From positions 124,001 to 188,000 of the forward strand of contig NW_022985068.1 in assembly GCF_010015585.1 (NCBI RefSeq): 64,000 nt of DNA, in the 5' to 3' direction. The stretch comes from Eremomyces bilateralis CBS 781.70 (lineage: Eukaryota; Ascomycota; Dothideomycetes; Eremomycetales; Eremomycetaceae). The notes below the pieces were generated by a model, which was given only the letters and a program-made list of their open reading frames with translations, ran no database searches and was not told the origin of the DNA. Each line of letters begins with the position of its first letter. Positions within the stretch are counted from its first letter, which is position 1. Shown piece after piece: positions 35,953-48,030 of the stretch. The translations under genes and the position numbers were made by a program.

Positions 35953-38142
35953 ATGAGTACAGGAAGTCAATCCGACGGTATGTCGGCAGCAGAACAGGAT
36001 CTGGCGAAAGTGCTGGAGCACTTGCTAGCCCACTCCGCGGCAGAAGAGGTGGGTGGAGTACTGGAACGGTTGGGAAGAGGCTACTCTGTGCCTGAAAACT
36101 TCGGCCCAATCGACCCAGAATCAGAAGAGCCAGCTACAGAAGATCAAAAGCAATGTCCTCCATTGGAACTGCTAAACTCGGAAGGGGCGGCAGCTATATA
36201 CACGCCACTGAAAGAGGGTGAGATAAGGCTGGTGAGACTACATCCCGAGACTGATGAATGCCCCATTCAGTGCTCCCTCTTGAACGTTAAGAAATCAGCT
36301 GGATCGGAATACGTTGCCATATCTTATGTCTGCAAGTATTTCAGGCGATTTCTAATAAACTACGGCTAACAACGGTGTAGGGGGGGTCAAAGTGACCCAA
36401 GGACAATCCATCTCAATGGGACTCCATGGAAGATTACTCAAAACCTGGAGTCAGCCTTGCTCCACCTTCGAGATCGCTCGCGAAACGTTCTATTATGGGT
36501 AGATGCTCTCGCTATCAACCAAAACAACATCCAAGAGCGGAACAACCAAGTTTCGATTATGCAGAGGATATACTCCGGTGCCGAGCGGACTATTATCTGG
36601 TTGACTCCCTTTGATGACCCGCTGGTTGCACTCTATATCAACCTGGCAAACCTTATCGCATCGAACAAGCTCCTGATTGATCAGGTCCACCTCGAGGAAG
36701 TTCCGCTCTGGGTATTGAGTTGCACTCTGAGTATCTCCAATCTCAGTTACTGGCGCAGAGTTTGGGTTACGCAGGAGGTGATGTTCTCTCACGATGTGAC
36801 TATTCGCTATGGAGCACGTGCAATAGAGTATCACGCTTTTTCGGACCTCTGGTCTCGTTTATGTGAGAAATTCAAATACCTCCCTACACGTCTGAACAAC
36901 CCCACCTCGACTCTCTTAACGAGAGTTGCGGAGATCTCAGCGAGAATGATGCGCTTTGGGCCCAACGCACTTCCTCAAGCCGGCTCAGCTCTAGAAGGGA
37001 AATATATATCCTTATATGACTGGCAGAACTTCATACCCTGGAAACATGCGAGTGATCTCCGGGACACTGTGTTCGCCTATCACGGATGCTTTCCACCCGC
37101 AGTACGCTCACTGATAGCAGTGGACTACTATAAACCTGTAGAAGAGATATGGACGCGTATGACCCGAATTTTTATCGAGGAGTCAAAGAGCCTAGATATC
37201 ATCTTAAAAATTTGCGACAAAACACTCTCACTGCCATCTTGGGTCCCCCACTGGGCTACGGCTCGCAGGTCATCGCCCGCGACCCAAAAAGACATCTGCG
37301 CCAGTGGGCAGTTACCAGCTTTTTACCACTTCCTGGATCTAACGGATATCTTACATTTGCATGGGGTAGCTATTGGGATCGTCGAGTCCGTAGCATCGTT
37401 CGGCATTGAGTCGGTTGCGTTTACCGAATTAGACAGGATGAGCCGCGCGTCTGAAGTTCCCGGGTCCAAAATCAAGGAATACGTGGACTTCCTCTGCCGT
37501 GATTTCAACATTCATGAAGACAGTGCGGCAAAGGACGACCTCATTGCGGCTGTGGAGGTCACTAACATCGACAAGACGACGCCTAGGCAATCTAGTGTCA
37601 ACGATCATAGCGGTTTAGCCGAAACAATCGCTTTGGAGGGATGGTTGGTTTTCCTCTTTCAATACAATCGACGGGTGTTTTCCTATATTTCATTGCGAAA
37701 TGGGACAGATCTGGATTTGAAACGCCCGGAAGGCCATTCCGGCTTTGGTCTCGGGTCACAGGGAGTCGTCAAGGGCGACAGAATCTACGTCCTTCTTGGG
37801 TGTTCTACTCCAGTTTTTCACAGGAAGGACGGTGGTTGTCATTTTTTGATCGGCGAGGCAAATGTGCGGGGCCGAAGGCGTGGAGGGCATAATAACCGGG
37901 ACAGAACAGCCGGAAGACATCTTCCTGAGGTGAAAGATCCTTTTCAAACACCATCAGAGACTGTTGACTGCGGGAAAAACCGTGATCACAGCTGGGTAGC
38001 AGCGAGAACAACCGGGGGACTGATGACTTGTTCTAGAAGGATGCCAGAAGCGGCAGTGTCCAAGCCGGATGCAAAGCATTATAGACCATCAGATACAGTG
38101 AGACTTTCATGCGCATCCTTGCTTGTAGTTCTAAGATTCTAG
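35953..38142 (+). CDS. HET-domain (heterokaryon incompatibility) protein
   Basis: HET domains are TIR-like modules that trigger cell death after non-self recognition in filamentous ascomycetes. Exons 35953-36335 and 36381-38142 (45-bp intron GTATTT...GTGTAG) give up to 714 aa. The HET blocks are visible: EYVAISYVCKGGQSDPR, LLWVDALAINQNNIQERNNQ, QRIYSGAERTIIWL, and YWRRVWVTQEVMFS. A typical C-terminal module follows (VVKGDRIYVLLGCSTPVF). The usual Trp of the SYxWG block is absent under this splice model. The normal family tail (EGIITGTEQPEDIFLR then TGA at 37931-37933) lies in another frame after ~37882, so the last ~85 codons here are probably read out of frame. The gene may have a recent frameshift near 37875-37883 or a sequence error. 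Confidence 0.8.
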
Positions 38143-38987
38143 ACTCAAACACACGCCCACGACATGTTCGACGATGCGTCGTCCGACGAGATCTAGGGAA
38201 TCCAAGAGAACGGTAGAGGACGCCAGTCAGTCGATAGGCACAAACGCCACTGCTCAGCAATCTATCTCACACCTTTTCGATCCACATGCCGGTTCCTGGA
38301 ACGCCAGGAGCAAATGTAGTAGACCATCGGTCAGGCATCTTGAGTATCAGTATAGCTGTACCGTAGATGCGACCAGATACGACACCCATGGCATCAGACG
38401 TGATGGGTTTCTAGAAGCTCTGGGGTAGTCTGCGCCTCAAGCGCCGGCCCCTTGGTCCTGTCTCGAATCGTTTCAGGCGGTCATGGGGCAACAAGATCGG
38501 CGAGTGATGGCGCCCTGTCGTTCCCTGTGCAGGGGTTATGGCCCCCTGTCAGTCCGTGATGCCGCTCAGATAGATAGTAGTTATTTATGCGTGCAAGACG
38601 TCAGGTGTCTATACCGGCGAAAATAGTTGAAAGTGAAGATTTTCAAGACAATATTGGCGAAGACGTGTCAGACATGACATTGGCAGTCTCGGGAGACGCA
38701 AATTGAGCACGATGATTGGAGGTATTAGAAGAGATCAATAGTGGGATTCATGCCGTCTCTTGCATAACGTAGGCATCTCACAATGCTTCCCTTGAAGAAT
38801 AATGCGTAGACGGAGTATTTAGCTCACTTATAATCGACGCATCGGCTTATTCTCTGTGGCCTTCTTGCTATGGTGTTTGTCTTCCCTCATTTCTGTCGAC
38901 TGCCCCCATTGCAAGCAATCCATTTCGATTCGATCATTCTCTAGGACAATTTTGTTACGTTGATCGTAACTATACTTTCCAATTAGC
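38143..38987. other. Intergenic region
   Basis: 845 bp between the HET gene and the cutinase. No domain-bearing frame seen. The final ~150 bp are the cutinase promoter. Confidence 0.4.
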
Positions 38988-40017
38988 ATGTATCCCGCCC
39001 TTAAACTCACCTTATTTGCCTCGTTGGCGGTAGCTGTCCCACCAAACCTCGAGAGGAGGCAAGGAATTACCTCTAACGAGGTCGCGGATGGACAATGCAA
39101 GTCTGTCTCCTTCATTATGGCTCGTGGGTCGACGGAAAGAGGAAACATGGTTGGCCTTCCTTCTTATTGCTTCATTGAAGCTGGCTTCGGGACTTGAGCT
39201 AAGACCAACGCAGGGAGCTGTCGTCGGAGGGCCTCTCTGCGCAGCATTGAAAGAAGCAATGAATGGAGACGTTGCCTGCCAAGGTGTAGGAGGTGGTTAC
39301 CGCGCACAACTCGCCCCAAATGCCCTCCCAGAGGGTACCGATGAAGCTTCGATTCAAGCGGGCATCGACACGTTCAACCAAGCTGTCCAGAACTGTCCTG
39401 ACTCAAAGATCATGTTCGCGGGCTACTCGCAGGGCTCAGCCGTCATGCTCAATGCGGTGCCGCAGTTGGACGCCGCAGTCTCGAATATGGTTGTTGGGGG
39501 GGTGTTCTATGGATACACGAAAAACGCGCAGAATAACGGGGAGCTTCCGGGATTTCCACCGGAGAACTTGGAGGTCTTCTGCAGGCAGGATGATGGCGTT
39601 TGTGATGGGAACCTCAGGGTTACCGCAGGCCATCTGGCGTACGGTCGAGATGGGACTATTGAGGAGGGAGCGCAGTTCTTAGTCGACCGGATGGCTGCCG
39701 CTGGTGGTGATGCTGCCGCTGGTGGTGATGATACTGCGGGTGGTGATGATACCGCCGGTGGGGACGCTGCCGCTGGGGGCGATGCTGCCGCTGGGGGCGA
39801 TGCTGCCGCTGGGGGCGGTGCTGCCGCTGGGGGCGATGCTACCGCTGGCGGTGATGCTGCCACTAGTGGAGGCGCTGCCGCTGGTGGTGCGGCGACTGGC
39901 AATGATACCGCCGGCGGTGCTGTCGCGAATTGTGCGGCGACTGGTAATGGAGCAACTGGTGCTGCCAATAATGGCGGTAGACTGCGAGGATTCCTCAATC
40001 GATTTTCGGATAACTAG
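38988..40017 (+). CDS. Cutinase (CE5) with Ala/Gly/Asp-rich repeat tail
   Basis: Secreted serine esterase that hydrolyses cutin polyester of the plant cuticle. Two exons (38988-39149, 39214-40017) give 321 aa. Signal peptide MYPALKLTLFASLAVAVP, then a pro-region ending in a dibasic ERR. Catalytic set present: oxyanion block FIMARGSTERGNM, nucleophile GYSQG, Asp in CRQDDGVCDG, and His in AGHLAYGRDG. The four conserved Cys are present (QCKS/NCPDSK and CRQ/VCDG). After VDRM the protein ends in ~100 residues of AAAGGD-type repeats, unlike classical ~220-aa cutinases. The intron donor is GTTGGC, which is unusual, but the join gives GNMGAVVGGPLC in phase. Confidence 0.9.
39691..39980 (+). repeat. 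18-bp coding repeats in the cutinase tail
   Basis: Degenerate tandem units of GCTGCCGCTGGGGGCGAT and variants encode AAAGGD/DTAGGD hexads. The most uniform copies lie at about 39770-39840. The tract gives long artefactual open frames in the other phases and on the minus strand. Confidence 0.85.
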
Positions 40018-42686
40018 ACGTAGTAGCCTTAATTTGTTAAAAGTTTTGGCGTGTCGTCAATCACGGAAGCAAATGGGATTCCTGTTCAGAGGCAATGTGA
40101 TGCTTGTATTTTGTGAAAGGTAGAATACGTCGCAGGTTAGATATACCCATGCTTATGTAAGCTACATGTGCGATAACCTGTGATTTCCAACATAATTAGA
40201 GTGTTGTGATTTTAAGTGGCTAAGTTTCATGTTTGAGTCGTTGACTTCTTTTAAACTTAGATGACTTGAATTGGACTTGTTAGTGATGTCAAGAGAAGAC
40301 TCTGCCTTAACTGACCTTACAGGGCAACCTTGACGAGAGTGAAGGCCACCAGCATAAATGGCTTAAAATTTGACAGAGCCTATTAAGAACGCCTAGAACA
40401 GTAATGTAAAATTAAAAGGACCTGGAAGACTTAGATACGCAGCAGCAGAACCCCCTGAGAATTACTCAGAGGTAAGAATGCTGGAATATTCTTGCTGACT
40501 AGTTCTCAGCCTCATCCCAGGCTCACACTGGGTATCTGTGTTCCAAAAAGAAATGAGGAACAGAATGGATCCATGACTCGAAGCAGTAATGGCTGAAAGA
40601 CATGTCGATCTCCTTGGAGACATAATGTCGCCACTGCACGACGAGAGGATGGTGCTACACATTGGCCGCTGCATGTCATCCCAAATTCAGTTGTTTGACG
40701 GAAGAAAACGATTGATCTTCTACAACCCGGAAGCTCGGGGATGCTGAGACTGTTGAACAACCTTTAGGGTATCTTTTCCAGCGAGAGCGCATTTCCGGTG
40801 ATGTCACCATCAGCCGGGTAAGTACGATCGAAGTCTCGTAATCCTGTCTCCTCATCGGTGCTCATAAATCCTTGCTCTTAATATCTCGCCAAGGATACAC
40901 CCGATTCCTGATATCGGTTCGGATGTGTCATATAGACCGGCCTCCACTGTTCGCCCAGTGGTGTCCTGATGGATGCTGCCGACCATTTTGAGATCAACTG
41001 TGGCGTGCATGCGCATGTGCAGCAGAGATCATAACCGACAAACTTAAACTGAGGACTAGACTAAATGCCTAGAAGAGCGGAGATGACTTCGGTTAAAAGA
41101 AATAATTCGTAAAAAATAATGAAGCAACGAGTTACAACGTCCAAGTGTAACTTACCCCGCTCAGCGCTGCCCAGTCGTCGAATTCCTTGCCAATGTAGGA
41201 AGGTTTCTCCGCATTCAGGCTATTTGAAAAAATATATGGTGATAATTAAGAAGCTGGTTGGAAATTTGGGTCACATCCTACCGGGCGTACATAATGACGG
41301 TCAGGATTGTGTTCGATCACTGCCGTATCTAGCTCGGAGCCTTGGGGAGAGTTTCAGTTGAACTGCTCAATCCAAAGTACCAGTGCAAGGGGATTGCCAA
41401 ATTGCATTTGGATCTTTGATGCCGCTTCCGGGGAAAATCTAATTGACCGTATCTGGTTGAAGTTGAGGTTTGTCACTGAGCGCACTTCAGGTCCGGTGGA
41501 GAATCAACCGGCGCACTTTGAGTTAATAAAATGTCACCGGGATGGTTCGAGTCGCTAGCTACTCAAACATCCGAAATTGCCATTCCATGTCTTTCATCTG
41601 CGAGACCTGGAGAGTGGACGGCAAAGAGGAGAAAATATGAGACATCTTTGAGCCTCATCAGTTGATACAGCAGGTCCAGTAGCTTGATCGTGAGCTAGTC
41701 AAGTGAGCGCATTTGTAGCCTTTGAAACCATTCGAGTTCTTCAGCTGAGCACAAACCAAGAACGTCGCAATACCTTACAACCAAGGGATTCATATCCGAT
41801 GCGACCGGCATAGCTAGGAAGCCCCGGCGATGCGCATTTTGGCATCTGACAAACAAATTTTGCCATCATCGCACGGAAGGACGCCGGCAGTTGGGCTTTC
41901 ATCCCTTCAAAGGTATGCTGTGGTCACCAGAGGAACACCGAATGCCGCGATGACCCTAGCTACCTCCGCGCGAGCTTCCGTCGGATAAGCACAGAAAGCA
42001 GAGCTTTCTGCGGAACATCTCAACAAGTTCAGACCAATCCTTGCAGGTTTCTTAGTTGAAAGTCCGGGGTAGCTTGATATGACGATATAGCAGAGGGTCT
42101 AGGTACCATATTTCTCCATCCAAATGACGGCGTTGCATTCAACGTTGTGTGCGGATGCCACCCCAGACCCATCGCTGTCGGCGGAGATCGTTGCGGTGCC
42201 ATGCCGATGTTTCTGGTAATTGCAGGATTAGATAATGGCATGACCTTGGCTACGTTAGTCTCTCCGTTGCATTTGAAGCCGGGACGGATTCGGAGACACT
42301 GGGGAAGTGAGGAGGATATATAGCTGCAGGAAGCCCTTGCAGGTTGTGCATGGCCGCTCTCACCCTTTTTTCAAACTGTGACATCAATTTTGCACCGAGA
42401 GAAGGTGAGATTTAAAGAGAGGAGACATGTCAATGAAAAGACAATCGGTTGTTATAGCAGTGAATGTCATTCATCAGGTCAATTCCGAGCATCGATTTCA
42501 CCTTGCATTTCCAGTTTAGTTTCTCGCATCGCATCGCATCGCATCGTCCATCACCATAATTCAACGGCTTTTCGATACAGATCGACCTTATATTGATCGA
42601 CAGACTTCGTTTCATCAGCATCGATTTTGAACAAACGACGTCAGGTCTGTGTAGTTGTCGAGCCAACGCCGAACGGGACGATCGGG
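40018..42686. other. Gene-poor interval upstream of the beta-glucosidase
   Basis: About 2.7 kb with no gene I can support on either strand; open frames are short and show no domain. A (GCATC)4-5 microsatellite lies at 42524-42546, about 140 bp before the beta-glucosidase ATG, and is followed by a likely leader. The region could carry regulatory sites or unrecognised relics. Confidence 0.4.
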
Positions 42687-45600
42687 ATGTGGCTTAAACA
42701 AGCCTTGCTGGCCCTCGGCGTGGCGTCCACTAGCTGTCTCACGCAAACGGTACGTGCATATGGGCGTTCAGGGGCAATCAAAACATCATCAGTCCATGAC
42801 ATCAATACCGCATGCAGAACCTCCTCAGGAATCCTTACTTTCATTTTGTCACCTCCGTTTAGTTTCTTAAGGATGGAATCTTTACGCCATGCTTTGGTGT
42901 CCTATCTTCCCCCTTCCGGTGATATTGATTCTAGTCATTACTTTACCCATCGTTCTACGGAACCGGGATGATGGGAACCCCGCTGATGTAAAGAGTCTCT
43001 CGGTTCTTCTCTTTGCGCGGTTGGCATATGTTGTCCTGAGCAATTGACACTGACTTTCCCTTAATCAGTCCGGAAATGGCACTTCTCCGAATCCAGACCA
43101 TCGGGGTCCCCTCTGGGGAGTGAGCTCTCCACCCTTCTACCCCTCTCCATGGATGGATGGTTCTGGAGGCTGGGAGGAAGCATATCGCAAGGCACAAAAG
43201 TTCGTCAAGCAGTTGACGTTGCTGGAGAAGGTGAATCTCACCACGGGAGTCGGGTATGGCGCTACAAACCTTTTCGTGCTCTGAACACGTTGCTAAATAC
43301 CCGGCAGATGGCAAGGCGAGGAATGCGTGGGCAACGTCGGCGCAATCCCCCGCCTAGGATTTCGTTCGCTCTGCATGCATGATGCCCCTTTGGGTGTCCG
43401 AAATGGTGCGAATCGCTCTACATGCACAGCCGAAGATCTATGCTAATCATATCGCAGTCGACTATGTATCGGCTTTCTCTGCTGGCGGCACTGTCGCTGC
43501 GTCCTGGGATCGACAACTCTTTCGACAGCGCGGCTATATGATGGGAAGCGAATTTCGGGACAAAGGTATCGACGTGCAACTCGGCCCTGTTGTCGGCCCT
43601 CTTGGACGCATTCCCGCAGGCGGCCGAAATTGGGAAGGCTTCAGTCCCGATCCAGTCCTTTCGGGCGTTGCTGTCGCTCAAACGGTCAAAGGGATTCAGG
43701 ATGCCGGGGTGATTGCCTGCACCAAGCATTACATCGTGAACGAGCAGGAGCATTTCCGCCAAACCCCAGAGGCTGCGGGCTATGGATATAGCATTAAGGA
43801 GAGCTCGAGCTCGAATCTTGATGACGTGGCTATGCATGAGTTGTATCTCTGGTATGGTTCCTTACACATTAACTATGCTCCTGGTACTAACTTTTCCAGG
43901 CCATTTGCTGATGCCGTACGAGCTGGAACCGGAGCGATCATGTGCTCATACCAGCAGATCAACAACAGCTATGGGTGCCAGAACAGCTACACCATGAATT
44001 ATTTGTTGAAGGGCGAACTTGGCTTCCAAGGCTTTGTCATGAGCGATTGGCAAGCGCAGCATTCAGGAGTGTCCTCGGCTCTTGCTGGGATGGATATGTC
44101 CATGCCTGGTGATACGAGCTTCCTGACGGGAGTTTCGTACTGGGGTACCAATCTCTCAGTCGCTATTCTCAATGGATCCATCCCTGAATGGCGTCTTGAC
44201 GATATGGCGACGCGTGTTATGGCTTCTTGGTACTATGTCGGTCGCGACAAGACCTCAATCCCCACCAACTTCAACTCATGGACTCGCGATACTTTCGGTT
44301 TCCGACATGAGTACGGTCAGACCGACTATGGTCTGATCAATCAGCATGTTGATGTTCGCGACGAGCATGGTCGAGGTATTCGAAAACAGGCAGCTCGATC
44401 CACCGTATTGCTGAAGAACAAAGGTGTCCTTCCTTTAACGGGGAATGAGAAGTTCACAGCCGTCTTCGGCCATGACGCCGATGATGCGCCGTGGGGTCCG
44501 AACGGATGTCCCGATCGCGGCTGCAACAAAGGGACATTGGCTATGGGATGGGGATCCGGAACAGCGGAGTACCCGTACCTAATCAGCCCATTGACGGCGA
44601 TCCAGGCCAAACTCCTCGAGAACGACAAGAACATCCAGTTCGTCACCGACAATTATGCGTACGGTAAAATCGCCTTTGCTGCCCGCCAGGCTTCTGTCTG
44701 TATCGCTTTCGTCAATGCAGATAGTGGAGAAGGGTATATCTCCGTTGATCGAAATGAAGGAGACCGCAAGGATCTCAAACTATGGGCGGACGGCGAGACG
44801 TTGATCCAAAAAGTCGCTGCAGATTGCAATAACACCATCGTCGTGATCCACTCAGTTGGCCCTGTTATCGTCAGCTCTTTCAAGGACAATCCCAATGTTA
44901 CAGCGATACTTTGGGCCGGCCTTCCTGGACAGCAATCCGGCAACTCCATCGTCGACATCCTCTACGGAGATGAGATTCCCGGCGGCAAGCTCCCATTCAC
45001 GATGGGAGCCAAACGTGAAGACTACGGCGTCGACATCCTTTACGAGCCTAATAATGGCGATGAGGCGCCTCAAGATGAATTCAACGAAGGCATCCTCATC
45101 GACTACCGCTACTTCGACAAGATGAACATCGCTCCAGATTATGAATTTGGTTTCGGCCTCACTTACACCACCTTCACTTACTCGAACCTCCAGATCCAAC
45201 ACCACCGCGTCGACCCCTACAAACCCACTAGAGGCCGGACCAACCCTGCCCCCTCCCTCTCCGGCAACGGGACTAACGGAACCGTCGATCCTTCCACCGC
45301 GCAATGGCCTGCCAACCTCACCTACGTCCTCGGCTACATCTACCCATATCTTAACTCCACCGACCTCGGCACCGCCGCTGGTGGCGCAGACTACGGCCTC
45401 CCCAACGACGAATACCTCCCACCCCACGCCACCGACGGGTCCTCGCAGCCCAAGATCCCCGCCGGCGGAGCGCCCGGCGGCAACCCCGCCCTGTACGACG
45501 TGCTATTCACCGTGCGCGCGACAATCACGAACGATGGCGATGTGCCGGCCGAGGAGATCGCGCAGCTATACGTGTGTCTCGGGGGTCCACGCGATGCGGT

Positions 45601-45796
45601 GCGGGTGCTCCGGGGCTTCGACCGGGTGAGCATCCAACCGAAGGGGTCCGCTGTGTTTGAAGCGGACTTGACGAGGCGGGATCTTAGTAACTGGGATACG
45701 GGCAGCCAGAACTGGGTGATTACGAACTTTACGAAGACGGTGTATGTGGGGGGGAGTAGTCGGTCGTTGCCTTTGAAGCAGGTGCTACGGTTCTGA
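42687..45796 (+). CDS. Secreted GH3 beta-glucosidase
   Basis: Cleaves terminal beta-glucose from cello-oligosaccharides, the last step of cellulose breakdown. Five exons (42687-42749, 43069-43253, 43308-43405, 43458-43851, 43900-45796) keep phase and give 878 aa, close to the usual ~860. Signal peptide [16 protein letters not shown]. Motifs: [23 protein letters not shown] then [18 protein letters not shown] across an intron, [42 protein letters not shown], and the nucleophile Asp in [13 protein letters not shown]. The C-terminus has the GH3 C-domain and a fibronectin-III-like end ([13 protein letters not shown]). Intron 1 is 319 bp and could hide a micro-exon. An intronless reading would start inside exon 3 and miss the N-terminus. 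Confidence 0.93.
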
Positions 45797-46433
45797 GGGG
45801 GGCATAACGGATGGGATGATCAATGGCTTGCTTTGGCGGATCGGGTGATTAACCGAACGGATGGATATGAGCGATAATATTCCCGCTAGCGCCCAGATAC
45901 GCTGATAGGACATAATAATAATGAGAACATTTTCCTTTCCGTAATTGAACATTCCACCAAGCCTGCATGTCCGTCTATTTGTTCATGCATTGATTTGATA
46001 CGAATCTTGATGCCCTATGCTATAAAATAGGCCAGTGGTGCATAAAGGGAACCTTTCTGCCCCAAATCATCACGAGCGTAGCTGGCACGTGATCTCTCCT
46101 TCCTAGAGTACAATGTATAGAATCACCCCCTGTAGGTTTATTGATCAGGGTATTCGTAATCATTGGGAGGAAAGGCGTAAATAGCTGAATCGCTCAAAAA
46201 CAACATCTTCGCAACGGGTGCATACTTCCTAACTAGGATATCAAATGTTCCCCTTTTCTAATCTGATCGTCTGATCGTATAGTGATGTTTTGATCCTGAT
46301 CTCGCGCCACATAACCAACCACATTCCGGAAATCCTTTGCATCCACGCCACCCAGCTATGAACTCTGTCCCTACAGCGCCTCCTATGAAGGAAGCGGAAT
46401 TGAGGATGACGATCCGATTGCCCGTCGGATATC
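45797..46433. other. Intergenic region and unresolved Helitron end
   Basis: Beta-glucosidase 3' region, then the border with the Helitron. I looked for a Helitron 3' terminus (CTRR with a nearby hairpin, read on the minus strand). There is a 6-bp stem (ATCCGA/TCGGAT, about 46412-46430) but no convincing CTRR, so the element border is not fixed. Confidence 0.35.
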
Positions 46434-47850
46434 CTACACTATGTCAACACCGTGCGATTGATTCAAATATTGTAAACAAACCTCTGCCGTGATATGCTGG
46501 TTCTCCCTCTGTACATCCTCCTTCCGGAACCTCATCGTCTCGCTCTCCGTGCGAGGGTTCAAATCCTGCAAGTCGAATGGAGCCTCAAACATGATCCCTC
46601 TAAGGCTTTTCATATGGGAGACTGCCACGTAGGTCGGGCCAGGCGCGAACTCCCGCTCTGAAATGTCCAGCACAGCCCGTTCTAGAGTCATTCCCTGCGA
46701 CTTATGCGTTGTAATAGCATAGGCGATGGTCAGCGGGAACTGTGAACGTGAGTAGGAAGTATTCTCGATATAGAACTCGCGGCGTGATAGGAGGATTAGG
46801 ACCAAGCCAATGCCGCCTACGTCCAACGTCGGTCCATCATACCGATCGAATTAAACGAGGAGTACGGAAGGAGGATCCTTATAGATATCAGCACCAGCCT
46901 GCCAGCTAATATCACGCACTGTTCCCATCGCACCGTTCACCAAGCCTCGTTCGGTCCAGAGATTCTCTGTCAACATAATACGGGTTCCCAGCGCCATCGG
47001 AATCTCTGAATGGAGACTCCCTGCCTCATTGGTCGGAACTTTTTCTGCCTTTGCCCCTCCTTCGTGAATTGCTCGACATATCATAACAGGAGAATGGAGA
47101 TCGCGTAAACGATGGTAGTTATACACAGCGACAGGCGCTTTCTTACCGAAGATACGGAAAGTGTCCCGGAAAGATGCTACCTCCTCAGAAGGAAGCATGG
47201 TCTGTACTCGTATACTAAGCAGTGTCCAGTCGTCACGAGTTACAGAGCCCATCCGCAGGTGATAGAGAGCCTGGCGGAACTGAATCGACTCAACTTCATT
47301 ACCCTGCTGCCGCACGACTTTATCAAGTTTGATCGTTCGCTCGAATTGGTAGTAGATATTACGCCCATGCCGTTCATCTATATTTAGATGGTTCTTCTGG
47401 TTATAAAGAGCAGTTGCCAAGACCGGAGGAAGCTAGAAGAAGTCGCCACAGAGGAGAATACAGAGACCACCGAAAGACTTATATATACGCCAGAAAGATT
47501 TCGCGACAACGACGGTCAATATAGGAGAGCTGGCGAAGACCGATCATAGATTTTTCGTCGATAATCAGATACCATATACCCCGGAAAGTGGCCTAAGCGG
47601 CTTGAAGAGCAGCCGGCCGGAGGGGATCGAGAGAATTGATATTCTGAACAGGAAGACGAAAAAGAGTATGTAGTGTCGACGCGGAGAGACTATGAGCTGC
47701 GACGCCCGTAGGCGCGGCACGAAGAACAGGGTTCGGTAATCCATGCCGTGATGCCGCCTCCTGGAGATGCGAGGAGATCAGCTGAATAACAAAAGACTTC
47801 CCTGTACCCGCCTCGCCATCAACGTTAATCAGAAGCTGAGGCCCAGGGGT
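46434..47850 (-). pseudogene. Helitron PIF1-type helicase part (broken)
   Basis: Superfamily 1 DNA helicase half of the Helitron protein, which would unwind the strand displaced during rolling-circle transposition. Walker A is GEAGTGKS (about 47800-47825), followed by APTGVAAHSLSASTLHTLF and Walker B-like YLIIDEKSMIG. Downstream are MALGTRIMLTENLWTERGLV, VNGAMGTVRDI and the C-terminal helicase motifs AYAITTHKSQGMTLERAVLD and TYVAVSHMKSLRGIMF. It is interrupted by in-frame stops, including one between the Walker A and B regions. Confidence 0.85.
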
Positions 47851-48030
47851 GCCTGTCGCAATAACGTGTGCAAAGTGGGTCGTCAGGATATCGTATGTTA
47901 TACGTTGTTTAGCGTTCAGCTTTTCAACGGTATCAGGTGCGAAGGGAACAGCTTCATGAATATAGGGATACTGGGCCTTCGCAGTAGCCCACCACTCCTT
48001 CGTAATCTCATACTTCCCGACATGGGACGC

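Noticed and set aside
39507-40123. Open frames on both strands over the cutinase tail
   Set aside because: Products of the 18-bp coding repeats read in other phases.
42524-42546. (GCATC)n run considered as a CRISPR-like or regulatory array
   Set aside because: A simple 5-bp microsatellite of four to five units without spacers.
46412-46430. Stem ATCCGA/TCGGAT as the Helitron 3' terminal hairpin
   Set aside because: No CTRR terminus at the expected distance on the minus strand, and it overlaps the region next to the helicase stop.
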